A program made the position numbers and the translations under genes. The notes under the pieces are model-generated. The model had not been told where the DNA came from. It did not search any database and saw nothing but the letters and a program-made list of their open reading frames with translations. Positions 7,977-14,813 of a stretch of 64,000 bases of DNA are shown one piece after another. The stretch covers positions 1 through 64,000 of the forward strand of contig DATMNI010000377.1 of NCBI GenBank assembly GCA_035570275.1, read 5' to 3'. Position 1 is the first letter of the stretch. The number at the start of each line of letters is the position of its first letter. The stretch is from DATMNI01 sp035570275 (GTDB lineage Bacteria; Acidobacteriota; Terriglobia; Bryobacterales; Bryobacteraceae).

Positions 7977-10170
7977 GGTTGGCGGCGGTCAGCAGGTCGC
8001 TCAAACCGATTGCAGCCAGAATGTCGCGAAGGGCCGGAAGTACATCGCCGCCTCCGAACCGTTCTTTGGAAAGAATCCTGGCGCCGAACGCTTCGAGCAG
8101 CAGCCGCTCGCGATGGCTCAATGCCCGGGAACTGGAGACGATCACGGGAATGTCCCGCGTGGCCGGATCGGATCGCAGTTGCTCCAGCATCTCGAATCCG
8201 TCAATTCGCGGCATCATGAGGTCCAGAAAGATCAGTTCGGGATGGCGGCTGCGCACCGCCGCCAGACCCTCGACGCCGTCCCCGGCCTCGACGAACTCAT
8301 GCGGCAGCCCGGCGAAGAGCTGCTTGACCAAATAGCGAAAAGCTTCGTCGTCGTCCACCAGAAGGATGCGGCGGCCTATCATCGGCGGCCGGGTACACCG
8401 GTTCAGCGTCTCCAGGAGCCACTCTTTGCTCACCGGCTTCCGTGCATAAACATCGGCGCCGGGACCATATACCTTGTGCGGATCTTCCACATTGCTGAAC
8501 ACCAGCACGGGGATATCCTTGGTTTCGTGGCGGCCCTTCAGTTCCGCCAGCAGCCCGCGAGAATTTTCGCCGGCAAGCAAAACGTCCAGCAAAATCGCTC
8601 TGGGACGGACGTTTTCCAGCACCGCGCGCGCTTCCCCGATGGTGGCGGCTGGAGTTATGTGATATTCACTGCCTTTGAGGTAGCTCTCATAAAGCAGCCG
8701 CGTCTCGTGGTGATCTTCCAGTACCAGGATGGGCACTCTGGTGGGCACGCTGCCATGGCTCGCCAGCGTCGCTCCGGCGGCGTCCGGAACCGACAACGCA
8801 GCGTAGACCATGGGGATTTCGAGCCGGAAGGTCGATCCCACCGCGGGAACACTCTCCACGCTCACGCTGCCCCCGAGCAACCCGGCCAGCTTGCGGGAGA
8901 GCGGAAGCCCGAGTCCGGTGCCCTTCACGGTGCGCTGGATGGGGCTGTCGAGTTGGGTAAACTCCTGGAAGATGCGGTCCAGGTCGGCGGCGTCGATCCC
9001 GATTCCGGTATCGGCGACCGCAAAGATCACGCGCCCGCCGTCGCGCCGGGCGGAGACGCGCACCTCGCCCCGTACCGTGAATTTGAGCGCGTTGGAGATG
9101 AGATTTCTGAGGATCTGCGATAGCCTCGCCTCATCCGACACCACGGCGCCCAGGCCTTCCGGTTCTTCGAAGACCAGGTTGACCGAGGCGTTCGCCAGCA
9201 GCGGACGCAGCATGCCGCGCAGCGCGCCGAAGAGATTCTTCACTTCGAATTCAGCCGGATGCAAGGCGATCTTGCCGGCTTCCACTTTGGCGAGATCGAG
9301 GAGATCGTTGACCAGTTCTGACAGGCTTTCGGCGGACTTGCGGATGAAGAAGACCTGGCGTTCCTGGTCTCCGCCGAGGTCGCCATCCGCGCGGTCGAGC
9401 AGCAGGCGTGTGAGAGCCAGAATCGAGTTGAGCGGGGTGCGGAACTCATGGCTCATGTTGGAGAGGAAACGCGACTTCGTTTCGTCCGAGCGCCGCAGAT
9501 GTTCGGCCTTTTCGTCGAGTTCCGCGTAGAGCGCCACCACGCCGCGATTGGTATCTTCCAACTCCCGATTGAGGCGCACTAACTCGTCCTGCCTGGCGCC
9601 GAGTTCGTTCAACGTGGCAAGCAGTTCGCGATTCTGCTGCCGCATTTCGCCGAGCGCGCCTGGTGGCTGCTGACTGGCCAGTTCGTCCAGCAGGTGGACC
9701 AGCGACGGCGGCGTCACCACCCGGGCGCGGAGCGGAAGCGCCTTGGTCATGCGGATTGCGACGCCGCGTCCGGGGGCGGACTCGATCTCGAACGTGTCCA
9801 TGAGACGCCGCGCGCCCATGATCCCTAGTCCCATTCCGTTGGCCGACTGATAGCGCCCTTCCAGGATGCACGCCAGATCTGCGATGCCGGGGCCGGAATC
9901 GGTGGCGCGAATGACCAGCACCTGGGGAGCGGTCTGGCCTTCGATGGAGAACTCAACGCGCCCACCGCCGCCGTAGTTGAAGACGTTGCGCGCAATCTCC
10001 GAGACGGCCGTGGCCAGCTTGGTCTGCTGATGCACGTCAAACCCCAGGTAGGCGGCGATGTGCCGGGCGCGCTGCCGCGCCGCCACGACATCCGATTCGG
10101 TCTGGACGGCGACGCTGAGAATCGGGATGGTGGCGGGCTCGCCGGATCGGCCGGCGCGTGTCGGGGTCAT
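7960..10170 (-). CDS. RsbT/W-like ATPase fused to hybrid histidine kinase with two receivers
   Basis: A 736-residue fusion. Residues about 18-145 form a GHKL ATPase of the anti-sigma/RsbT type (SEIARNVFNYGGGG, DSGPGIADL, GMGLGIMGARRL). A coiled coil (about 175-230) leads into a HisKA helix (H241 in LSNMSHEFRTPLNSIL) and a second HATPase_c domain (DTGIGID, GTGLGLPLSRKL). Two receivers follow: the first (about 480-600) with AILLDVLLAGENS, the second (about 605-725) with LIFLDLMMPRIDG. So one polypeptide couples a stressosome-type switch kinase domain to a phosphorelay. Its ATG overlaps the stop of the RsbT-SpoIIE gene upstream by 4 bp, indicating coupled translation. By analogy with RsbT, the N-terminal domain may bind or phosphorylate STAS proteins of the stressosome; this is inference. 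Confidence 0.9.
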   Translation of the reverse strand: MTPTRAGRSGEPATIPILSVAVQTESDVVAARQRARHIAAYLGFDVHQQTKLATAVSEIARNVFNYGGGGRVEFSIEGQTAPQVLVIRATDSGPGIADLACILEGRYQSANGMGLGIMGARRLMDTFEIESAPGRGVAIRMTKALPLRARVVTPPSLVHLLDELASQQPPGALGEMRQQNRELLATLNELGARQDELVRLNRELEDTNRGVVALYAELDEKAEHLRRSDETKSRFLSNMSHEFRTPLNSILALTRLLLDRADGDLGGDQERQVFFIRKSAESLSELVNDLLDLAKVEAGKIALHPAEFEVKNLFGALRGMLRPLLANASVNLVFEEPEGLGAVVSDEARLSQILRNLISNALKFTVRGEVRVSARRDGGRVIFAVADTGIGIDAADLDRIFQEFTQLDSPIQRTVKGTGLGLPLSRKLAGLLGGSVSVESVPAVGSTFRLEIPMVYAALSVPDAAGATLASHGSVPTRVPILVLEDHHETRLLYESYLKGSEYHITPAATIGEARAVLENVRPRAILLDVLLAGENSRGLLAELKGRHETKDIPVLVFSNVEDPHKVYGPGADVYARKPVSKEWLLETLNRCTRPPMIGRRILLVDDDEAFRYLVKQLFAGLPHEFVEAGDGVEGLAAVRSRHPELIFLDLMMPRIDGFEMLEQLRSDPATRDIPVIVSSSRALSHRERLLLEAFGARILSKERFGGGDVLPALRDILAAIGLSDLLTAANQSRHS

Positions 10171-11213
10171 CGCGAATTCTCCTGAGAATCGGAAGCTTGC
10201 CGCACCACCACTACAGTGGCATCGTCACCGCCGCGCTGAAAATCGCGGAACAGCACGGCGGCAACAATACTGGGGTGACAGCGATACAGCCCGGGGTACT
10301 TATCGACCGACCAGTGGGTGATCAGGCCGTCGGAATGAAGAACCAGAATCGAACCGGAAGTCCAGGGGTAGGTAAAACTGGCGATTTTGTGGGCCTCGTG
10401 TCCTGCGGTGCCGTTGTACGAAACCATCTGGCGGCGAGGTTCGCCAGACACAACCAGCACTCCGACCACGTTCCCCAGCCCCGAGTAAAGCACCGTCCCG
10501 CCCCGGAGATCGATCTCGGCCGCGGAAACGGCGGCGCCGCGGGTGGAGCGCAGGCCCGCATGAATCTGTGCGAGCAGTTGCGGTGGCGAATCCGGGACGT
10601 GGTTGGCGGCGATCTCGATCGCCCTGTTCGCGGCTTCGGCAGCGCCATCGCCGTGACCCAGCCCATCGGCCAGCAGCACGCGAATCCCACGATCCGTTGG
10701 CTGCGCGATCCACGCGTCTCCGCAGACCATCTCCGTGGCTATGGGCACGCTGACCGCCCCGACCGCAAAACCCGGCGGCGGCCGCGGCGCCTGGCGCGGC
10801 GAGGATAGCGGATGGCTCAGTTGGGCGAGCACCACGGTCCCCAGGCCCGGCGACGAATAGATTTCATGAAAGGTTGAAAGCCTGGAAATCGCGCCCAAGC
10901 CATTGCCGGGACTGCCCGCGGTGGAGTAGCCGTCCACCATAAAGCGCCCGACATTGTCCATGCCGGGGCCCTTGTCGATGGCCAGCATTTCCACCGCGGA
11001 GACGCCTTCGTCGTCGCGCCGGCTAAGCAGGATGGAACCGCCGCGGCCGTGTTTGACCAGGTTGGTGGCCGACTCGGTAACCACGATGGCGAGTTTTCCG
11101 GCGACGGTCGGGTCGAAAGCCAGGGCGTGCGAGAGTGCGGCCGCGGCCCGGCGGGCCTCGCCGACGTCCGAATTGTCCCGCACCGAAATGGCTACGTTGG
11201 TACCCAATCGCAT
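10167..11213 (-). CDS. RsbT-like ATPase fused to SpoIIE/RsbX-type phosphatase
   Basis: About 348 residues. The N-terminal third (about 1-130) is a GHKL ATPase of the RsbT/RsbW class (TESATNLVKHGRGG, IDKGPGMDN, GNGLGAISRLSTF). The rest is a PP2C-type SpoIIE domain with metal-binding aspartates in LLADGLGHGDGA, HSDGLITH and GGDDATVVVVRQ. In Bacillus RsbX is the phosphatase that resets the stressosome by dephosphorylating RsbS and RsbR; here a phosphatase of that type is joined to a switch-kinase fold. I place the start at ATG 11213 because residues upstream in the same frame are an out-of-frame reading of rsbS and rsbT. GGAAG precedes the ATG by about 11 nt and is duplicated (11220-11249). The stop overlaps the next gene by 4 bp. 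Confidence 0.88.
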   Translation of the reverse strand: MRLGTNVAISVRDNSDVGEARRAAAALSHALAFDPTVAGKLAIVVTESATNLVKHGRGGSILLSRRDDEGVSAVEMLAIDKGPGMDNVGRFMVDGYSTAGSPGNGLGAISRLSTFHEIYSSPGLGTVVLAQLSHPLSSPRQAPRPPPGFAVGAVSVPIATEMVCGDAWIAQPTDRGIRVLLADGLGHGDGAAEAANRAIEIAANHVPDSPPQLLAQIHAGLRSTRGAAVSAAEIDLRGGTVLYSGLGNVVGVLVVSGEPRRQMVSYNGTAGHEAHKIASFTYPWTSGSILVLHSDGLITHWSVDKYPGLYRCHPSIVAAVLFRDFQRGGDDATVVVVRQASDSQENSR

Positions 11214-11219
11214 AACCGA

Positions 11220-11249
11220 ATCTACTTCCAGCGGATCTACTTCCAACGA
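11220..11249 (-). repeat. 15-bp tandem duplication at the rsbT 3' junction
   Basis: Two 15-bp copies of ATCTACTTCCAGCGG-like sequence (11220-11234, 11235-11249; last bases differ). On the minus strand each copy reads TGGAAGTAG, so it repeats both the rsbT stop (TAG) and the GGAAG that would serve as ribosome site for the downstream ATPase-phosphatase gene. Confidence 0.85.
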
Positions 11250-11644
11250 ACGATGGCCACCCGCGTTCCCGTACCGGGGCGGGAAACGATCTCGAACTCG
11301 CTGGAGAGGCGTTTGGCCCCGCCCAGACCCAAGCCTAGTCCGCTGCCTGTGGTGTAGCCATCCTGCAAGGCCAACTCGATATCGTCTATTCCCGGACCCT
11401 GGTCTTCGAACGTGACCTTGACCCCGTGACGGCTCTCGCGACTCAAGGCTTCGATGAGTACCGAGCCGCCGCCTCCATATTCCAGCGTGTTTCTGGCCAA
11501 CTCGCTGGCCGCGGTGACCATTTTGGTCTGATCGACCAGACCGAAACCCTGTTGAAGCGCCCAGAAGCGGACGCGCTGGCGAACCGTCACCACATCTTCG
11601 CTCGACCGGACCTGGAGAGTCTCGGATCGAATGGCCGCAGTCAT
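11237..11644 (-). CDS. rsbT: RsbT-like serine/threonine switch kinase
   Basis: 135 residues, the usual size for RsbT. It is a single GHKL ATPase domain with N box ASELARNTLEYGGGG, G1 box DQGPGIDDI and lid GSGLGLGLGGAKRL. In the stressosome, RsbT is held by the RsbR/RsbS shell, phosphorylates the STAS domains on stress and is then released to switch on a downstream partner (RsbU phosphatase in Bacillus). The gene order rsbR-rsbS-rsbT and the 4-bp overlap with rsbS support the assignment. There is no separate rsbU; the SpoIIE domain lies in the next gene, fused to a second ATPase. Confidence 0.93.
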   Translation of the reverse strand: MTAAIRSETLQVRSSEDVVTVRQRVRFWALQQGFGLVDQTKMVTAASELARNTLEYGGGGSVLIEALSRESRHGVKVTFEDQGPGIDDIELALQDGYTTGSGLGLGLGGAKRLSSEFEIVSRPGTGTRVAIVRWK

Positions 11645-12060
11645 TCGCCATTACTCCCGAGTTCGCGCGCATGGCGCGCGCCGGAATCACGGCCGGCCTC
11701 CTCGTCGGCCAAAGACAGGCGCAGCAGATCCATCCCTCTCTCCATGTTGAGCGCGGTGCGCACTCCGGGAAGCGAGAGGCCGAGTTCCACCAGGGTAATC
11801 GCCACTGCCGGGCGCATGCCGACCACAACGGTCTTCGAGCCCAGAATCCGCGACATGGAGGCGATGTTGCCGAGCACGCGCCCGATGAAGGAATCCACCA
11901 TCTCCAAGGCGGAAATATCGATCAGCACGCCGCGCGCGGACACCTTGGAAATCATGGAAGTCAGGTCGTCCTGCAGGGTCATCGCCAGGCGGTCGTGCAT
12001 GTCCACCTGGATGGTGACCAGGAGGAAATTTCCCATCTTAAGAATTGGAATCCGTTCCAT
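11641..12060 (-). CDS. rsbS: RsbS-like stressosome STAS protein
   Basis: 139 residues, a single STAS domain. The opening (MERIPILKMGNFLLVTIQ) matches the usual RsbS start, which decides for ATG 12060 even though it overlaps the end of rsbR by 23 bp. The phosphorylatable serine lies in LEMVDSFIGRVL, the position of Ser59 in Bacillus RsbS. RsbS forms the stressosome core with RsbR and sequesters RsbT. The C terminus is about 20 residues longer than typical and is charged. The stop overlaps rsbT by 4 bp. Confidence 0.93.
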   Translation of the reverse strand: MERIPILKMGNFLLVTIQVDMHDRLAMTLQDDLTSMISKVSARGVLIDISALEMVDSFIGRVLGNIASMSRILGSKTVVVGMRPAVAITLVELGLSLPGVRTALNMERGMDLLRLSLADEEAGRDSGARHARELGSNGE

Positions 12061-12964
12061 GGCCTTCCTTCACAGGGGAACCTTCCTTGGCAGGGGAATT
12101 GCCTGGCAGCGCCCTGACGCCGAGGCCCAGCCGCCGCAAGGCCAGACGAAAGGCATCGGCCAGCGTGGCCTTGGTGATCACGCTCCCAAGGTCGACGCCC
12201 AGGTGAACGATGGTGGCGGCGATCTGCGGACGAATTCCGCTGATGATGCAATCGGTGCCCATCAGGCGCGCGGCGGCGACGGTTTTCAGCAGGTGCTGCG
12301 CCACCAGGGTATCCACGGTGGGAACGCCGGTGATATCGATGATGGCGATAGACGCGCCCGTGTCCACTACCTGCTGCAGCAGGCTCTCCATGACGATCTG
12401 GGTGCGCTGGCTATCCAGCGTGCCGATCAGCGGTACGGCGACGATGCCATCCCAAAGCTTGACCACGGGGGTGGAAAGCTCCAGCAGTTCCTGCTGCTGG
12501 CGCGTGACCACGGCTTCGCGCGCCTTCAGATACGCCTCGGTGGTCATGAGTCCCAGGTTGTCGATCAGAGTGCTGGCCGCCCAGGTCTCTTCGGTCAGCG
12601 ATTTGAGGTCCGACTGAAATTCCCGCTGCAGCAGGGGGAACAGAGTCTGCTTCAGGGAGAAGACGAAGCGTGCGGTCTGCGACTGGGTGAAGCCCGCCTT
12701 GGCGCGCGCCTGCGCGACCTCGGATAACATGTCTCGCACCGCGTTCCATTCGGGGCCGGTAACATCGTCGATGCGGCCGCTCTGGGCAGCGGCGGCGATG
12801 GCCTCCAGAAGCGCGCGGGACTGCTCCCGCCATTCGGCTTCGGGGACCTTCTCTCCGCGCGTGCCCTCCAGCCTCTGCTGGCGCGCCCAATCCTGCAGGA
12901 TGGCGGATTGATCCCGCTTCAGTAACTCCGGAATCCGCGTCTTGGTATCGGTTGGTGAGTTCAT
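12038..12964 (-). CDS. rsbR: RsbR-like stressosome sensor (N-terminal RsbRD-type domain plus STAS)
   Basis: 308 residues. The N-terminal half (about 10-165) is helical and of the RsbRD_N type rather than a globin or PAS fold (QDWARQQRLEG, AKAGFTQSQTARFVFSLK). The C-terminal half is a STAS domain (about 170-285) joined through a linker helix ending LLELSTPVVKLWDGIVAVPL. Two threonines fit the RsbT phosphosites of RsbR proteins: one in ELSTPVVKL and one in VPTVDTLVAQHL. RsbR proteins form turrets on the stressosome shell and pass the signal to RsbS/RsbT. It is first in the minus-strand locus. The ligand of the N-terminal domain is unknown. Confidence 0.92.
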   Translation of the reverse strand: MNSPTDTKTRIPELLKRDQSAILQDWARQQRLEGTRGEKVPEAEWREQSRALLEAIAAAAQSGRIDDVTGPEWNAVRDMLSEVAQARAKAGFTQSQTARFVFSLKQTLFPLLQREFQSDLKSLTEETWAASTLIDNLGLMTTEAYLKAREAVVTRQQQELLELSTPVVKLWDGIVAVPLIGTLDSQRTQIVMESLLQQVVDTGASIAIIDITGVPTVDTLVAQHLLKTVAAARLMGTDCIISGIRPQIAATIVHLGVDLGSVITKATLADAFRLALRRLGLGVRALPGNSPAKEGSPVKEGHGTDSNS

Positions 12965-13172
12965 TCGGTATCTCTTTGTGTGCGTTCGGCTATTAATGGC
13001 TATTAATGGCTATTGATAAATGTTAACAGGATGCTGATGTCTGGAACCGCCGCGAGCGTAAGCAGCCATACACTCCAGCGGTTCTGAGAACTTCGAATTG
13101 GCGGAGAGGGTGCTATCGTGGACACTCCGCCCAATAGGCCGGGGGCTACAATCGGGGTGAACTTAGATCCAA
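12965..13172. promoter_or_regulatory. divergent promoter region of rsbR and the Gfo/Idh gene
   Basis: This 208-bp gap separates rsbR (minus) from the oxidoreductase gene (plus). Close to the rsbR start, 12989-13014 is a 10-bp tandem repeat, GGCTATTAAT twice plus GGCTATT, an AT-rich island in GC-rich sequence with a period of one helical turn. On the plus side TACAAT at 13147-13152 is a plausible -10 element, with no clear -35. Confidence 0.5.
12989..13014. repeat. 10-bp tandem repeat upstream of rsbR
   Basis: GGCTATTAAT GGCTATTAAT GGCTATT, 2.7 copies, about 25-50 bp upstream of the rsbR start codon. The spacing equals one DNA turn, as in arrays bound cooperatively by a regulator, but simple slippage is an alternative. 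Confidence 0.8.
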
Positions 13173-14537
13173 ATGAAACCACCAGTCAACCCAGGACTTA
13201 GCCGGCGATCTCTGCTGATCGGCGGTGCGGCGGCCGGCACCTCCGCGCTCTCTTACGGCCGCATTGCCGGCGCCAATGACCGCATCCGGCTGGGCCAGGT
13301 GGGCGTGGGCAGCCGTGGGCGGGAACTGGCGTCGGTTGTGGCCGAACTGAAAGACAGCCACAACGTGGATATGGCCGCGGTCTGCGATCTGTGGACGGTG
13401 AACCGCGAACGCGCCGCCACGGCGGCCGGGCACGCATACGGACGCGCCCCGCGCTCGTTCACCTACCTGGAAGATATGCTGGCTCTCCAGGACGTGGACG
13501 CGGTGATCATATCCACTGCCGACTTTCAGCATGCACCGATGCTCAAACTGGCCGCCGAAGCCGGCAAGGACGCCTACTGCGAAAAGCCGATGGCGAACGT
13601 TCTGGAGGAGGCCAAGGCTGCGCGCGATGCCGTGCGGCGGAGCGGCCTGGTGGTGCAGGTGGGCACACAGCACCGCAGCGAGCCCTACCAGATTGCGGCC
13701 AAGGAATGGATTTCGAGCGGGGCGCTGGGACATGTCTCCAAAGTCGAGATCGTGTGGAACTATCACGGCCCGCGCTGGCGGGGCCGTCCGGAAGTCAACC
13801 AGATCCGGGAGGAAGATACGGACTGGCGAAGATGGCTGCTCCACAAGCCTTACCGCCCGTTCGACCCGCGCCTCTACTTCGAGTTTCGGCTGTACCGGGA
13901 GTTCTCCAGTGGGATCGCCGATCAGTGGATGAGCCACGGCATTGACTTGGTCCACTACCTTCTGGATGAGTCTTTCCCAAAATCCGTGGTGGCGCACGGC
14001 GGCATTTTCGCCTGGCACGATGGCCGCGAGAACCCCGACACTTTCCAGGCGCTCCTGGAGTACCCTAAGGGATTCCTGGTGAGTTACTCCACCAGCTTTG
14101 GGAACGATTCCGACAGTGGGACGCGCATCATGGGTGACAAGGCCACGCTGATCAACGTCGGGGGCGAGGGCAGCCAGCGCTGGAAACTGGTGGAGGAAAA
14201 GGGAACGCACGAAGCGAATCCTTTCGTTCACCGCAGCCACAAATACGTCAAGCTCACGGGTGAGAACCTGCATGCATTGCCCTGGGCGCAGCGGCTGGTG
14301 ACGGGAGCCGTCGAAAAGACCTATGGTCCGCTCCCGTTCACCTTGGACAGCAATCCTTCCCATATGAAGAACTGGTTGGAGTGTCTGCGCAGCCGGCAGC
14401 AGCCGAACGCCACCGTGGAGCACGGTTTCGCGCATTCGGTGGCGGTGATTATGGCGGCGCGGGCCCAGCAGGAAGGCAGGAAACTGTGGTGGGACGCGGC
14501 CAATGAAGAGATCCTGGAGCACGCGCCGCCAACCTAA
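13173..14537 (+). CDS. Tat-exported Gfo/Idh/MocA-family oxidoreductase
   Basis: 454 residues. The N terminus carries a twin-arginine signal (LSRRSLLIGGAAAGTSAL), so the folded, cofactor-loaded enzyme is probably exported to the periplasm. The Rossmann domain has a VGVGSRGRE nucleotide loop and the family signature CEKPMAN near residue 137; the C-terminal alpha/beta domain begins about residue 155 and includes WNYHGPRW and DQWMSHGIDLVHYLLD. Such proteins oxidise or reduce sugars, inositols or glycosides with NAD(P). The next gene on the same strand, beyond a palindromic element, is a GH127 arabinofuranosidase, consistent with a role in carbohydrate use. The substrate cannot be told from sequence. 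Confidence 0.9.
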   Translation: MKPPVNPGLSRRSLLIGGAAAGTSALSYGRIAGANDRIRLGQVGVGSRGRELASVVAELKDSHNVDMAAVCDLWTVNRERAATAAGHAYGRAPRSFTYLEDMLALQDVDAVIISTADFQHAPMLKLAAEAGKDAYCEKPMANVLEEAKAARDAVRRSGLVVQVGTQHRSEPYQIAAKEWISSGALGHVSKVEIVWNYHGPRWRGRPEVNQIREEDTDWRRWLLHKPYRPFDPRLYFEFRLYREFSSGIADQWMSHGIDLVHYLLDESFPKSVVAHGGIFAWHDGRENPDTFQALLEYPKGFLVSYSTSFGNDSDSGTRIMGDKATLINVGGEGSQRWKLVEEKGTHEANPFVHRSHKYVKLTGENLHALPWAQRLVTGAVEKTYGPLPFTLDSNPSHMKNWLECLRSRQQPNATVEHGFAHSVAVIMAARAQQEGRKLWWDAANEEILEHAPPT

Positions 14538-14544
14538 CAGCGTA

Positions 14545-14764
14545 TGTGGGGCAGGTTGCTAACCTGCGGCGGATTGTTAATCCGCCTGCCGGGCGAACCC
14601 CGCCTGCCCCGGCCAATGGATCAAGCCTCTGAGGCCAACATCTCGTCGAGCCTTTCGACGAGCGGGTGCCGCACCCTGCGGGCATCGCCCCATACGCGGG
14701 CTGCTCGCTGCCGCATCGCGCCGGCGGATTAACAATCCGCCGCAGGTTAACAACCTGCCCCACA
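14545..14764. repeat. full-length palindromic element, TGTGGGGCAG family
   Basis: 220 bp with inverted ends: it begins TGTGGGGCAGGTTGCTAACC and ends with the complement GGTTAACAACCTGCCCCACA. Each end holds two nested palindromes, CAGGTTGNTAACCTG and GGCGGATTGTTAATCCGCC. The inner right arm has GCGATGCGGCAGCGAGCAGC on the minus strand, matching GCGATGCGTAGCGAGC in the copy at 63861-64000. It has no coding capacity. It lies between two plus-strand genes and could attenuate or stabilise the transcript. Confidence 0.88.
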
Positions 14765-14778
14765 ACTAGCGCAGTTGA

Positions 14779-14790
14779 GTAAGCGCTTAC
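14779..14790. promoter_or_regulatory. LacI/GalR-type operator upstream of GH127
   Basis: GTAAGCGCTTAC is a perfect 12-bp palindrome with the central CG typical of LacI/GalR-family operators, 24 bp upstream of the GH127 start. It overlaps a possible promoter (TTGAGT 14775-14780, 17-nt spacer, TATCCT). A related site precedes the GH51 gene (56787-56798). No LacI-family gene is in the window. Confidence 0.6.
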
Positions 14791-14813
14791 AGCATGATAT
14801 CCTCAGACCTGCC

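Noticed and set aside
11214..11828. N-terminal extension of the RsbT-SpoIIE gene by 205 codons
   Set aside because: The extension is an out-of-frame reading of rsbS and rsbT, both of which have clear family signatures.
13146..14522. Open frame of about 458 codons on the minus strand
   Set aside because: Antisense to the Gfo/Idh gene, which has Tat signal, Rossmann loop and CEKP motif.
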